This document shows, piece by piece, positions 34,956 through 44,256 of a stretch of DNA of 64,000 nucleotides. This DNA comes from VXNE01 sp963664635 (GTDB lineage Bacteria; Pseudomonadota; Gammaproteobacteria; Pseudomonadales; Azotimanducaceae), in the NCBI GenBank assembly GCA_963664635.1, contig OY761542.1, forward strand, positions 558,001 through 622,000, written 5' to 3'. The stretch's first letter is position 1. Each line of letters starts with the position of its first letter. The notes under the pieces are model-generated. The model made no database searches. It had not been told where the DNA came from and saw nothing but the letters and a program-made list of their open reading frames with translations. Position numbers and translations under genes: made by a program.

Positions 34956-37388
34956 ATGACCGCCAGGACGGACCGCTACGACCCGCAGGGCGTCGAGCGC
35001 AAGTGGCAGGAGGAATGGGAGCGGCGCGGCACCAACGTCTTCACCGACGAGGAGTTGCGGACCGCCGAGGATCCCTACTACAACCTGATGATGTTCCCCT
35101 ATCCGTCCGCGGAGGGGCTGCACATCGGCAACGTGTACGCCTACGTCGGCGCCGACGCGAACGGTCGGTACTGGCGCCTGCGCGGCAAGGACGTCTTCGA
35201 GCCCATGGGTTTCGACGCGTTCGGCATCCACGCGGAGAACCATGCCCTCAAGGTCGGCACGAACCCGAACGAACTCATTCCCCGGAACATCGCCAACTTC
35301 ACCCGCCAGTTGAAGCGCTTCGGCGGCATGTACGACTGGAACCACGCGGTGGACACCACGGACCCGTCGTACTACCGGTGGACGCAGTGGGTGTTCCTGA
35401 AGCTCTTCGAAGGGGGCCTGGTCGAGCGCCGGGAGGCCCCGGTGAACTGGTGTCCGTCGTGCCTGACCGTGCTCGCCAACGAGCAGGTGATCGCCGGGCT
35501 CTGCGAACGCTGCGAGACGACCGTGGAGCAGCGCCGCCTGCCGCAGTGGTTCTTCCGGATCACGCGTTTCGCGGAGCGGCTGCTCGGCAACCTCGAGGAG
35601 ATCGACTGGTCGGAGATCACGAAGAAGGCGCAGGCGAACTGGATCGGCCGCAGCGAGGGGGCGGAAGTCGCGTTCCCCGTCGCGGGCGGGGCGATCGAGG
35701 TGTTCACCACCCGGCCGGACACGCTGTTCGGGGCGACCTACATGGTCCTCGCGCCCGAGCACCCGGACGTGGACCGGCTCACCACCCCCGACCGGAAGGC
35801 GGCGGTGGACGCATACCGCGCGGAGGTGGCGACCCGCGACCTCGTGGAGCGGCAGAAGGAGCGCAAGGAGAAGACGGGCGTGTTCACGGGGAGCTGCGCC
35901 GTGAATCCCACCACGGGACGGCAGATCCCCGTCTGGATCGCCGACTACGTGCTGATGGGCTACGGGTCCGGCGCGATCATGGCCGTGCCCGGCCACGACC
36001 AGCGCGACTTCGACTTCGCGACGGCCTTCGGCCTGCCCATCGTGCGGGTCATCGCCGGCCCCGGCGAAGACGCGTCGACGCCCCTGACCGAGGCGTACGC
36101 GGGGGACGGCCGCATGGTGAACTCGGGGCGCTTCGACGGTCTGTCGGTCGCCGAGGGCAAGCGCGGGGTCGTCGACTGGCTGGCCGGCGAGAAGGGCGCC
36201 GCGCGCGCCCGGGTGAACTATCGCCTGCACGACTGGTGCGTGTCCCGGCAGCGGTACTGGGGACCCCCGATCCCGATCGTCCACTGCGACGCCTGCGGCC
36301 CGGTCCCCGTGCCGGAATCCGAACTGCCCGTGGAGCACCCGCACCTCGACGACTTCCGGCCGGACGACTCCGGCGTCAGCCCGCTGCAGCGGGCGACGGA
36401 CTGGTACGAGACCACGTGCCCGCGATGCGGCAGCGACGCCCATCGCGAGACGGACGTCACCGACAACTTCCTCTGCAGCGGCTGGTACTTTCTCCGCTAC
36501 CCGAGCGCGCGGCGCGACGACGTGCCCCTGGACGCGGAACTCACGCGCAAGTGGCTGCCCGTCGACAGCTACATCGGCGGCAACGAGCACGCGGTGCTCC
36601 ACCTGATGTACGCCCGCTTCCTCACCATGGCGCTGCACGACCTCGGGGTGCTCGACTTCGAGGAGCCGTTCGACCGTTTCCGCGCGCATGGCCTGCTCAT
36701 CAGCGCGGGCCGCAAAATGTCCAAGAGCAAGGGCAACGTGGTGCTGCCCGACGAGATCGTGGCGCGCTTCGGTGCGGACACCATGCGCCTCTACTTGTTG
36801 TTCCTCGGGCCGTACGAACACGGCGGCGACTGGCAGGACAAGGGTATCCAGGGTCCCTTCGGCTTCCTGAACCGCCTCTGGCAGAGCGCCCGGGACGCCG
36901 TCGACGGGGCGCCCGACCCGATGGTGGAGCGGGCGCTGCACAAGACGATCCGGCAGGTCACGGAACAGGTGCCGGCGTTGCAGTACAACACCGCCATCGC
37001 CGCGATGATGGAGTACCTGAACGCCGTGCGGGCGGATGGACGCACGCCGCGCCGCTCGGAGCTCGAGCCGTTGCTCGTCATGCTGGCGCCGTTCGTGCCG
37101 CACATCGCCGAGGAGCTGCACGCCCGCTTCGGCCACGACGACAGCATCTTCGACGGTGCCCCGTGGCCGGCCTGGGACGAGAGCAAGCTGGTCGAGGAGA
37201 CGGTCGAGATCGCGGTCCAGGTGAACGGCCGGCTGCGGGGTCGGATCTCGATCGGCGCCGGCGCGGACGAGGCGGCGCTGGTCGCCGCCGCGACGGCGAA
37301 CGACAACGTGGCCCGGCACCTCGCGGACAAGACGCTGCGCAAGACGATCGTGGTGCCCGACAAGCTGGTCAACCTGGTCGCGGGATGA
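34956..37388 (+). CDS. leuS: Leucyl-tRNA synthetase
   Basis: A class I synthetase charging tRNA-Leu. It has 810 residues. The HIGH-type motif is HIGN at 56-59, and KMSKS is at 587-591. A zinc-finger-like CPSC ... CERC segment lies near residues 165-185, and the CP1 editing domain contains TTRPDTLFGATYMVLAPEHP. The start follows CAGGAG and gives MTARTDRYDPQGVERKW. Its stop overlaps the lptE ATG, and the order leuS-lptE-holA matches gammaproteobacteria. Confidence 0.97.
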   Translation: MTARTDRYDPQGVERKWQEEWERRGTNVFTDEELRTAEDPYYNLMMFPYPSAEGLHIGNVYAYVGADANGRYWRLRGKDVFEPMGFDAFGIHAENHALKVGTNPNELIPRNIANFTRQLKRFGGMYDWNHAVDTTDPSYYRWTQWVFLKLFEGGLVERREAPVNWCPSCLTVLANEQVIAGLCERCETTVEQRRLPQWFFRITRFAERLLGNLEEIDWSEITKKAQANWIGRSEGAEVAFPVAGGAIEVFTTRPDTLFGATYMVLAPEHPDVDRLTTPDRKAAVDAYRAEVATRDLVERQKERKEKTGVFTGSCAVNPTTGRQIPVWIADYVLMGYGSGAIMAVPGHDQRDFDFATAFGLPIVRVIAGPGEDASTPLTEAYAGDGRMVNSGRFDGLSVAEGKRGVVDWLAGEKGAARARVNYRLHDWCVSRQRYWGPPIPIVHCDACGPVPVPESELPVEHPHLDDFRPDDSGVSPLQRATDWYETTCPRCGSDAHRETDVTDNFLCSGWYFLRYPSARRDDVPLDAELTRKWLPVDSYIGGNEHAVLHLMYARFLTMALHDLGVLDFEEPFDRFRAHGLLISAGRKMSKSKGNVVLPDEIVARFGADTMRLYLLFLGPYEHGGDWQDKGIQGPFGFLNRLWQSARDAVDGAPDPMVERALHKTIRQVTEQVPALQYNTAIAAMMEYLNAVRADGRTPRRSELEPLLVMLAPFVPHIAEELHARFGHDDSIFDGAPWPAWDESKLVEETVEIAVQVNGRLRGRISIGAGADEAALVAAATANDNVARHLADKTLRKTIVVPDKLVNLVAG

Positions 37389-37954
37389 TCTGGCGGCAGG
37401 ACGCGGTCCCGCTTCGTGCGGCCGTCCCGCGCCGGGGTCGGCGCCTCGCCGCACTCGCCGTTGCGGCCGCCTTGCTGGCCGGGGGTTGCGGATTCCAACT
37501 GCGCACCTGGGACCTCGCGGGGCTTGAGCGCGTGCAGGTCGTGGGGGGCGACGCGCCGCTGCTGCGCCGCGCACTGGCGCGGGCGCTGACGCAGACGGGC
37601 GTCGTGGTGACGCCGGCGGGGCGCGACGCCGACCTGATCGTGCGTCTGTCCGGCGAGCGCGAATCGCGGCGGGCGGCGTCGGTCACCGGGGGCGCGCGCG
37701 TCGCCGAGTACGAGATGACGCTGGCGGTCTCGTTCGGGGCGCACGATGCGCGGGGACGGGAACTGGTCCCGACCCGCACGCTGCGCGCCGAGCGGACCTA
37801 CCGGCTGGATGTCGACAACCTCATCGGCAGCCGCGAGGAAGAGACCCTCATCGTGCGCGAACTGCGCGGTGACCTGGTCCAGCGCATGGTGCGCAGCCTC
37901 GGGCGTGCCGCCGAGCGGACGCGGGAAGCCGTCGTGTCCGACGGCGGGACATAG
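37385..37954 (+). CDS. lptE: LPS-assembly lipoprotein LptE
   Basis: An outer-membrane lipoprotein that plugs LptD and helps insert lipopolysaccharide. It has 189 residues. The signal sequence ends at a lipobox-like LAGGC with the acceptor at C35, directly followed by GFQLR, typical of LptE (GCGF). The first 20 residues are arginine-rich. The start ATG overlaps the leuS stop (ATGA). Identification rests mainly on position and the lipobox region, because LptE diverges quickly. Confidence 0.88.
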   Translation: MIWRQDAVPLRAAVPRRGRRLAALAVAAALLAGGCGFQLRTWDLAGLERVQVVGGDAPLLRRALARALTQTGVVVTPAGRDADLIVRLSGERESRRAASVTGGARVAEYEMTLAVSFGAHDARGRELVPTRTLRAERTYRLDVDNLIGSREEETLIVRELRGDLVQRMVRSLGRAAERTREAVVSDGGT

Positions 37955-37964
37955 GGAAGATCGC

Positions 37965-38981
37965 GTGCAGGTCCGGCCGGAACACCTCGCAGACCGCTTG
38001 GCGAAGGGTCTGGCCCCGGTGTACCTGGTGTCCGGGGACGAGACGCTGCTGGTCCAGGAAGCCTGCGACGCGATCGTCGAAGCGGCCCGGCGACTCGGAC
38101 ACGACGAGCGCAACGTGGTCGAGGGAGGTCCGAAGCTCGACTGGAACGGGGTGTTCGCCGCGGCGGGGAACCTGTCGCTGCTCGCCGAGCGCCGCATCCT
38201 CGACGTGCGCCTGCCGCCCAGGGGCTTCGACCGCCAAGCGTCGGATGCGCTGCGCAAGTATCTCGCGGCGCCGTTCGACGACACGGTGTTCCTGCTCAGA
38301 ACCACACGCCTCGAGTCCCGGCAGCGTTCGAGTGCGTGGTTCAAGGCCATCGACGCGGCGGGTGTCGTGGTGCTCGTCTGGCCCCTCGGGGCGCGCGAAC
38401 TGCCGGGCTGGCTGGGACGCCGCTGCCGGGCGGCGGGTCTCGAGCTCTCCCGCGATGCCCTGGCGCTGCTGGCCGACCGCGTGGAGGGCAACCTGCTGGC
38501 CGCGGCGCAGGAGATCGAGAAGCTGAAGCTTGCGGGGGTCCGCTCGCCGGTGGGGGTCGACGCCCTGGCGGCAGCGGTCGGCGACTCGTCGCACTTCGAC
38601 ACCTTCGAACTGATCGACGCGGCCTGTGCCGGAGAGCCGCGGCGCGTGCGCAAGATGGTCCGCGTCCTGCGCCAGGAGGGCGTGCCGGTATTCATGATTC
38701 TCGGCGCCGTCGCGAGCCAGCTCCGCAACGCGCTGCGCATCGCGGGCGGCGAGCGCCTGCGCCTGCCCCCGCAGCGGGCGCGGACGCTGGAACGCCTGGC
38801 GAACCGGCTTGGCCCGGTCGGACTGGAGGCGGCCGTCTCCGACTGCGCGCTGCTCGACCTGCAGGCGAAGGGCATGCTGCGGGGCGACGCCTGGCAGTCG
38901 CTCGAACGGACCGTGCTCTCTCTCGCGGGAGCGCCCGTGCGGGGGCTCGAGGCGGAGCTCGACTACCTGCGGTATTCGTGA
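37965..38981 (+). CDS. holA: DNA polymerase III subunit delta
   Basis: Delta opens the sliding clamp as part of the clamp loader. It has 338 residues. The N-terminus reads MQVRPEHLADRL from a GTG at 37965, followed by APVYLVSGDETLLVQEA. Later blocks include ALALLADRVEGNLLAAAQEIEKL and SSHFDTFELIDAA. The 10-base gap from lptE and GTGA overlap with the next gene suggest one operon. Confidence 0.93.
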   Translation: MQVRPEHLADRLAKGLAPVYLVSGDETLLVQEACDAIVEAARRLGHDERNVVEGGPKLDWNGVFAAAGNLSLLAERRILDVRLPPRGFDRQASDALRKYLAAPFDDTVFLLRTTRLESRQRSSAWFKAIDAAGVVVLVWPLGARELPGWLGRRCRAAGLELSRDALALLADRVEGNLLAAAQEIEKLKLAGVRSPVGVDALAAAVGDSSHFDTFELIDAACAGEPRRVRKMVRVLRQEGVPVFMILGAVASQLRNALRIAGGERLRLPPQRARTLERLANRLGPVGLEAAVSDCALLDLQAKGMLRGDAWQSLERTVLSLAGAPVRGLEAELDYLRYS

Positions 38982-40228
38982 CGGTCTCCGGTCGCCGCGT
39001 GGCCGGCCCGGGTGCGCCGCGACCCTTGCTCGCGGAACCGGACTTCCTGCGCGTGTGGCTTGCCGGCGCTTGCGCGGCGACGGCGCGGTGGCTGGAAATG
39101 CTGGCCGTGGGCATTTTCGTGTTCGAAGAGACCGGCTCGCCGCTGCTCGTCGCCGCCATGCTGATGCTGCGCATGCTGCCGCTGGCGCTCTTCGGGGCGT
39201 TCGGTGGGGAAGTGGCGAGCCGCTTCGACCGCAAGCGCGTGTTGCTGGCGACCCTTGGCGTACTGACGGCGATGTCGGCGGGCCTGGCGGGGCTGGCCGT
39301 CCTCGGTTGGCTGGCGGTCTGGCACGTCGCGGCCGGGGCGTTCGTGACGGGGATGGCATGGGCGATGGACTTCCCCGTGCGGCGGACCCTGCTGGCCGAT
39401 GTCGCCGGCAGCGCCCGCGTCGGCGCGGCGATGAGCCTCGACACGGTCGCGAGTTCGGGCACGCGCATGGCGGGGCCGATCCTCGGCGGCGGGCTCTACG
39501 CCGCCGCCGGCATGGATGGCGCGTTCCTGTTGACGGGAGTGGCCTACGGTCTGGCGCTGTGCGTCCTGCTCGGCCTGCCCGCGGCGGTCCGGCCGGCGGC
39601 ACGGGCCACCCGGGGCGTGTGGCGTTCCATGCGCTCGGCCTTCGGAGAACTCGGCCGGCTGCCGGTCGTGCAGGGCATCCTGGCGATTACCGTCGTGTTC
39701 AACGTCTGGTGTTTTCCGGTGATCTCCATGGTGCCCGTGCTCGGTGCGGAGCAGCTCCGGCTCGCGCCGTTCGAGATCGGCGTGCTCGCGAGCATGGAAG
39801 GCTTCGGATCCCTGCTCGGCGCGCTCGGCATGGCGGCGTTCGCGCGACACACGCAGTTCCGGGCGCTGTTCGTCGCGAGCGTGCTGCTCTACCTCGTGGT
39901 GGCGATCGGCTTCGCGAACGCCGCGGAGGCGCTCCCGGCGGGCGCGCTGCTCTTCGTTCTCGGCCTGTCGATGGCGGGGTTCGCGGCGATGCAGAGCACT
40001 CTCATGCTGCTCAATGCGCCGGAAGCCAGCCGCCACCGCATGATGGGTCTCCTGTCGGTGTTCATCGGCAGCGGCCCGGTCGGCTTCGCCCATCTGGGTC
40101 TCCTCGCGGCATGGGTGGGCGCGGGCGCGGCGTGCACGATCGTCGCCCTCGAGGGCCTCGTCGCGCTCGCCGTGGTCGCGGCGAAGTGGCCGTTGATCTC
40201 TCGCGGGGGGCGGCGGACGTTCAGTTGA
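38978..40228 (+). CDS. MFS transporter, EntS-like
   Basis: A 416-residue membrane protein with about twelve hydrophobic segments. The loop GEVASRFDRKRVLL is the MFS motif A region between helices 2 and 3. It resembles exporters of the MFS_3 group, to which enterobactin exporter EntS belongs. The cargo is unknown. It starts at a GTG overlapping the holA stop and ends eight bases inside the convergent phosphatase gene. Confidence 0.85.
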   Translation: MTVSGRRVAGPGAPRPLLAEPDFLRVWLAGACAATARWLEMLAVGIFVFEETGSPLLVAAMLMLRMLPLALFGAFGGEVASRFDRKRVLLATLGVLTAMSAGLAGLAVLGWLAVWHVAAGAFVTGMAWAMDFPVRRTLLADVAGSARVGAAMSLDTVASSGTRMAGPILGGGLYAAAGMDGAFLLTGVAYGLALCVLLGLPAAVRPAARATRGVWRSMRSAFGELGRLPVVQGILAITVVFNVWCFPVISMVPVLGAEQLRLAPFEIGVLASMEGFGSLLGALGMAAFARHTQFRALFVASVLLYLVVAIGFANAAEALPAGALLFVLGLSMAGFAAMQSTLMLLNAPEASRHRMMGLLSVFIGSGPVGFAHLGLLAAWVGAGAACTIVALEGLVALAVVAAKWPLISRGGRRTFS

Positions 40229-40769
40229 CCTGCGTCGCGGCCTCCGCGCCGAGTTCGAGCAGGCGCAGGCGCCCGTCGTCGACGCCGATCCGGGTCACCG
40301 AACCGTTGTCCGGCCGGAACGTGATCATCGCGTCCGCACCGGTCGCCGCGCCGACGATGACGTTGATCGCGATGAAGTGGCAGAAGACCACGCAGTCCTC
40401 GGGGTAAGCGGCGAGGCAATCGATCATGTCCCGGCGCCAGGCATGGAGTGCTTCCGGCAGGTCGGACCAGCTCTGCCCCATGACGCCGCCGAGCCACCGC
40501 GCGCGCTCGCGCAGATCGTCGGTCGGCGACGGAATCTCGGCGACGCGAGGCTCTATCTCCGGCGTGACGTTCCACCGCGCCGCCAGGGGCGCGGCCGTCT
40601 CACGGGCGCGTGCCAATGGGCTCGAATAGACCGGCAGCGGACCCAGTGGCGCGAGTGCCTCGGCGGTCGCCTCGGCCTGCCGTCTGCCGAGTGCGTCGAG
40701 GCCCGGATCGACGTGCCCGTCGAAGCCGGCGGCGGCCTTGCCGTGCCGCACCATGTACACGATCGCCAC
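40221..40769 (-). CDS. Histidine phosphatase (phosphoglycerate mutase) family protein
   Basis: A 182-residue member of the histidine phosphatase superfamily. The catalytic RHG motif is R8-H9-G10 (MVRHGKA), YSSPLARARETA carries the phosphate-binding arginine, and VVFCHFIAINV holds the second histidine. The substrate is undetermined. The GTG at 40769 with AGGAG upstream gives MAIVYMVRHG; a longer frame to 40805 reads through an 11-bp repeat. It converges with the MFS gene, overlapping by eight bases. Confidence 0.87.
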   Translation of the reverse strand: MAIVYMVRHGKAAAGFDGHVDPGLDALGRRQAEATAEALAPLGPLPVYSSPLARARETAAPLAARWNVTPEIEPRVAEIPSPTDDLRERARWLGGVMGQSWSDLPEALHAWRRDMIDCLAAYPEDCVVFCHFIAINVIVGAATGADAMITFRPDNGSVTRIGVDDGRLRLLELGAEAATQVN

Positions 40770-40792
40770 GTCTTCCGCTCCTCTCTCGGTCC

Positions 40793-40825
40793 TTTCTCGC
40801 CCCACTCTCGCCCCACTCTCGCTCC
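40793..40825. repeat. 11-bp tandem repeat upstream of the phosphatase gene and cobS
   Basis: Three near-identical units of the form (A/T)YTCTCGCCCC occur in a row, the last ending TCC. They lie in the 126-bp divergent region between the phosphatase gene and cobS. Just beyond, TTAAAT at 40858-40863 is a possible -10 for cobS, but no convincing -35 is seen. Confidence 0.6.
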
Positions 40826-40895
40826 TGCTCGATCCTGCGTGGTGGGTGGATTAGTGGTTAAATACGCCGCTTGTTTTTCGGAAGCGGCACAGCCG

Positions 40896-41894
40896 ATGAA
40901 TGTGCACGAATCCGGTCTGTCGCCGGACATGGTGCCCGACACGACGGTCAGTGTGCGGGAAACGTTCGGTATCGATCAAGACCTCAGCGTACCGGCATTT
41001 CGTGCGCGGACGGACTACGTCCCGGATATCGACACCGACTACCAGTTCGATCACGACACGACGCTCGCGATCCTGGCGGGTTTCGCGCACAACCGGCGCG
41101 TGATGATCCAGGGCTATCACGGCACCGGCAAGTCGACCCACGTGGAACAGGTCGCCGCGCGGCTCAACTGGCCCTGCATCCGCGTCAACCTCGACAGCCA
41201 CATCAGCCGCATCGACCTCGTCGGCAAGGACGCCATCGTCATCGAGGACGGCCAGCAGGTGACGAGCTTCAAGGAAGGCATCCTGCCCTGGGCGCTGCAG
41301 CATCCGACCGCGCTGTGCTTCGACGAGTACGACGCCGGCCGGCCGGACGTCATGTTCGTCATCCAGCGCGTGCTTGAGGTCGAGGGCAAGCTCACGCTGC
41401 TCGACCAGAACCGGGTGGTGCGACCGCATCCGGCGTTCCGCCTCTTCTCCACGACCAACACGATCGGTCTCGGCGACACGACGGGCCTCTACCACGGCAC
41501 CCAGCAGATCAACCAGGGCCAGATGGACCGGTGGAACATCGTGACCACCCTGAACTATCTCGAACACGACCAGGAAGTCGAGATCGTCTACGGCAAGGCC
41601 AAGACCTGGCAGGAGAACAACGAGGGGCGGCGGGTCATCTCGAACATGGTGTCGGTGGCCGACCTCACGCGCAAGGGGTTCGTCAACGGCGACATCTCGG
41701 TGGTCATGTCCCCCCGGACCGTGCTGACCTGGGCGGAGAACGCGGACATCTTCGACGACCTCGCGTTCGGTTTCCGCGTATCGTTCCTGAACAAGTGCGA
41801 CGAACTCGAGCGGCCCGTGGTCGCCGAGTACTACCAGCGCTGCATGGGCGAGGATCTCGGCGACGCGACGCGCGGCATCACGCTGCGTTCGTAA
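40896..41894 (+). CDS. cobS: CobS-like AAA+ ATPase (cobaltochelatase small subunit type)
   Basis: A 332-residue MoxR-like AAA+ ATPase that closely fits CobS, which powers aerobic cobalt insertion with CobT and CobN. Walker A is GYHGTGKS at residues 73-80 and Walker B FDEYD at 142-146. STTNTIGLGDTTGLYHGTQQ is the sensor region typical of CobS. The start ATG at 40896 gives MNVHESGLSPDMVPD. cobT follows after 58 bp. No cobN or other corrin genes are in the window, so a role other than cobalt chelation cannot be excluded. Confidence 0.9.
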   Translation: MNVHESGLSPDMVPDTTVSVRETFGIDQDLSVPAFRARTDYVPDIDTDYQFDHDTTLAILAGFAHNRRVMIQGYHGTGKSTHVEQVAARLNWPCIRVNLDSHISRIDLVGKDAIVIEDGQQVTSFKEGILPWALQHPTALCFDEYDAGRPDVMFVIQRVLEVEGKLTLLDQNRVVRPHPAFRLFSTTNTIGLGDTTGLYHGTQQINQGQMDRWNIVTTLNYLEHDQEVEIVYGKAKTWQENNEGRRVISNMVSVADLTRKGFVNGDISVVMSPRTVLTWAENADIFDDLAFGFRVSFLNKCDELERPVVAEYYQRCMGEDLGDATRGITLRS

Positions 41895-41952
41895 CGGCCG
41901 ACCGGCGGGGCCGGCCCGGGGGCAGCGGTTGTGAAGAGCGTCTGATGGTCTG

Positions 41953-43755
41953 ATGAACGAAGACAACCCCCTCGAGCCGTTCAAGCGTGCCGTGACCGCG
42001 ACCATGCGGGCCATCGCGGAGAACGACGAACTCGACGTCACCTTCGGCAAGGGCAATCCCTTCCTGCGGGGCAACAGCGCGCACGTGCCGCTGCCCAACC
42101 TCGGCTGTACGCAGGCGGAGATCGACGCCGTGCGCGGCGTGGGGGACGAGTTCGCGCTCCGCCAGCGCTACCACGACGATTCCGTCCATCGCGCCCATGC
42201 CCCGAACGCCGGACCGGCCCAGGAGCTCTTCCAGTGGGTGGAGGACGCGCGCATCGCCTCGATCGGCACGCTGCGCATGGAGGGGGTGGCGCAGAACCTC
42301 GACGCTTCCCTCGAAGCGCTCTGCCGCCAGGCCGCGTTCGACACGGTCACCGCGGAAACCGAGGCCCCGCTCAGCGTCGCGGTCGGGCTGCTCGTACGCC
42401 AGCGCCTGACGGGCCGGGCGCTGCCGCCGTCGGCGGAGAACGTCGTCCGGTTCTGGCGCGACTACGTGCAGGAACGCGCCGGCGAGCACATCGACGAGCT
42501 CCGGGAGTGCATGCGGGACCAGGCGACGTTCGCACGCCGCTGCCGCTCCATCATGGCGGACCTCGGCCTCGCCGCGGACTTCGACGACCCGCCGACCGAG
42601 GACAGCGACCAGGACTCGGAATCCCTCGAGGACGGCCAGGATCCGGACTCGGAACTCTCCCCGGAGGATGTCGTGCTCGACGAGGACTCCCTCGGCGAGG
42701 AGGACGCAGACGGCGAGACCACCGTCACCGAGATGGACGCGGACATGGACCTGTCCGAACTCGCCGCGCAGTCGGAGGACGACGAGGCCCCGAACACGAC
42801 GCCGGACGACGCAGGACGCATTCGCGTCGACGTCAACTATCGCCCGTACACGATCGAGTTCGACGAAGTGGTGAAGGCGGAGGAGCTGTGCGACTCGGAG
42901 GAGCTGTCGCGGTTGCGGGGACTGCTCGACCAGCAGCTCGTCTCGCTGCAGCACGCGACATCGAAGCTGGCCAACCGCCTGCAGCGCCGCCTGCTCGCGA
43001 AGCAGACCCGCGCCTGGGAGTTCGACCTCGACGAGGGCATCCTGGACACCTCGCGGCTGTCCCAGGTGGTCGTCGATCCGATGAACCCGCTCGCCTACAA
43101 GCAGGAGAAGGAGACGAAGTTCCGCGACACGGTCGTCAGCATGCTGATCGACAGTTCCGGATCCATGCGCGGGCGCTCCATCACGATCGCCGCGGTGTGC
43201 GCGGACATACTCGGCCGCACGCTCGAGCGCTGCTCCGTGCGCGTCGAGATTCTCGGTTTCACGACGCGCGCCTGGCGCGGCGGACAGTCCCGGGAAGACT
43301 GGATCAACGCCGGCAAGCCCGCGAGTCCCGGCCGCCTGAACGACCTGCGCCACATCGTCTACAAGGGTGCGGACGATCCGTGGCGGCGCACGCGGCGCAA
43401 CCTCGGCCTGATGATGCGCGAGGAACTCCTGAAGGAGAACATCGACGGCGAGGCGCTCATCTGGGCGCACAACCGCCTGGTCACGCGGCAGGAGCAGCGC
43501 CGCGTGCTGATGGTGATCTCGGACGGTTTACCGGTCGACAACTCGACGCTGCTGGTCAACCCGAACAACTACCTCGAGCAGCACCTGAAGTACGCCATCG
43601 ACCAGGTCGAGAACCACTCCGACGTGGAGCTGATCGCCATCGGCATAGGCCACGACGTCACGCACCACTACCAGCGCGCCGTGACCATCACGGACGCCGA
43701 GCAACTCGGCGGCGCGATGACGGACCAGCTTGCGGAGCTGTTCGAGGTCCGGTAG
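41953..43755 (+). CDS. cobT: CobT-like protein with VWA domain
   Basis: A 600-residue partner of CobS. The N-terminal part resembles the CobT family. Residues of about 210-290 are a very acidic Asp, Glu and Ser-rich linker, and the C-terminus is a VWA domain with the metal site D400-S-S-G-S404. CobT is expected to form hexamers stacked on CobS and to bind metal or the large subunit through the VWA domain. The ATG at 41953 follows the cobS stop by 58 bp. Palindromic repeats follow the gene. Confidence 0.9.
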   Translation: MNEDNPLEPFKRAVTATMRAIAENDELDVTFGKGNPFLRGNSAHVPLPNLGCTQAEIDAVRGVGDEFALRQRYHDDSVHRAHAPNAGPAQELFQWVEDARIASIGTLRMEGVAQNLDASLEALCRQAAFDTVTAETEAPLSVAVGLLVRQRLTGRALPPSAENVVRFWRDYVQERAGEHIDELRECMRDQATFARRCRSIMADLGLAADFDDPPTEDSDQDSESLEDGQDPDSELSPEDVVLDEDSLGEEDADGETTVTEMDADMDLSELAAQSEDDEAPNTTPDDAGRIRVDVNYRPYTIEFDEVVKAEELCDSEELSRLRGLLDQQLVSLQHATSKLANRLQRRLLAKQTRAWEFDLDEGILDTSRLSQVVVDPMNPLAYKQEKETKFRDTVVSMLIDSSGSMRGRSITIAAVCADILGRTLERCSVRVEILGFTTRAWRGGQSREDWINAGKPASPGRLNDLRHIVYKGADDPWRRTRRNLGLMMREELLKENIDGEALIWAHNRLVTRQEQRRVLMVISDGLPVDNSTLLVNPNNYLEQHLKYAIDQVENHSDVELIAIGIGHDVTHHYQRAVTITDAEQLGGAMTDQLAELFEVR

Positions 43756-43905
43756 GGGAGACCTTTATGGTCGCCCGGCGATGTACGTGCAGGCGGGGCG
43801 GGACACCACGAGGGTGTCCCCGACACGAGATCCCGTAGGGGCGACCCTTGTGGTCGCCCGGCGATGTACGTGCAGGCGAGAGGCGGGACACCACAAGGGT
43901 GTCCC
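43755..43905. repeat. Cluster of four REP-like palindromes with a 28-bp direct repeat
   Basis: Four small hairpins with 8-bp arms and 5-base loops lie in a row: 43755-43776 (imperfect), 43800-43820 (GGGACACC/GGTGTCCC), 43839-43859 (GGGCGACC/GGTCGCCC) and 43885-43905 (GGGACACC/GGTGTCCC). A 28-bp segment is repeated exactly at 43768-43795 and 43851-43878. The two arm types alternate, so the region is a duplicated pair. A related palindrome occurs at 48434-48510. They may be REP/RAYT-type elements; no RAYT transposase is in the window. Confidence 0.85.
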
Positions 43906-44190
43906 CTACACGCCGACCACGTCGAACCGCTGCAGGTCGGGACGTCCGGCCATGAGGCCGGCGAACTTGGCGCCGGCGGCCTTGAAGTGGTCGCTCGACC
44001 CGTGCGCCGCGAGGGCGGCATCGTCGTCGTACAGCTCCATCACGGCATAGCCGTCGTCGTCCTTCACGAGCGTGTAGAGGTGGTTCCCCGGCTCGTTGGC
44101 CCGCACCTCGGCCGCGAGACCGAGCATGACCTTTTCGAACTCTTCTTCCTTGCCTTCGGCGACCTTGAGGCGTGCCAACAATGCGATCAT
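43906..44190 (-). CDS. Antibiotic biosynthesis monooxygenase (ABM) domain protein
   Basis: A 94-residue dimeric alpha-beta barrel protein of the ABM/YgiN type: MIALLARLKVAEGKEEEFEK at the start, YTLVKDDDGYAVMELYDD in the middle, and SSDHFKAAG before the C-terminal strand. Members act as small cofactor-free oxygenases or quinol monooxygenases, or are uncharacterised. It is divergent from the NUDIX gene, and its stop abuts the palindromic repeat cluster. Confidence 0.85.
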   Translation of the reverse strand: MIALLARLKVAEGKEEEFEKVMLGLAAEVRANEPGNHLYTLVKDDDGYAVMELYDDDAALAAHGSSDHFKAAGAKFAGLMAGRPDLQRFDVVGV

Positions 44191-44256
44191 GGGGGAGTGT
44201 CCTTGGTCCTGTCCGCGGCGCAGAATACCAAGCCGCCGTCCCGGAGCGAAACCCGC

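Noticed and set aside
40800..40895. Cobalamin riboswitch upstream of cobS
   Set aside because: The 126-bp region is filled by an 11-bp repeat, and no B12-box-like sequence is visible.
43770..43905. Possible CRISPR array after cobT
   Set aside because: There are only two copies of the 28-bp repeat with one spacer that itself contains palindromes of the same kind. No cas genes are present. It fits REP-like repeats better.
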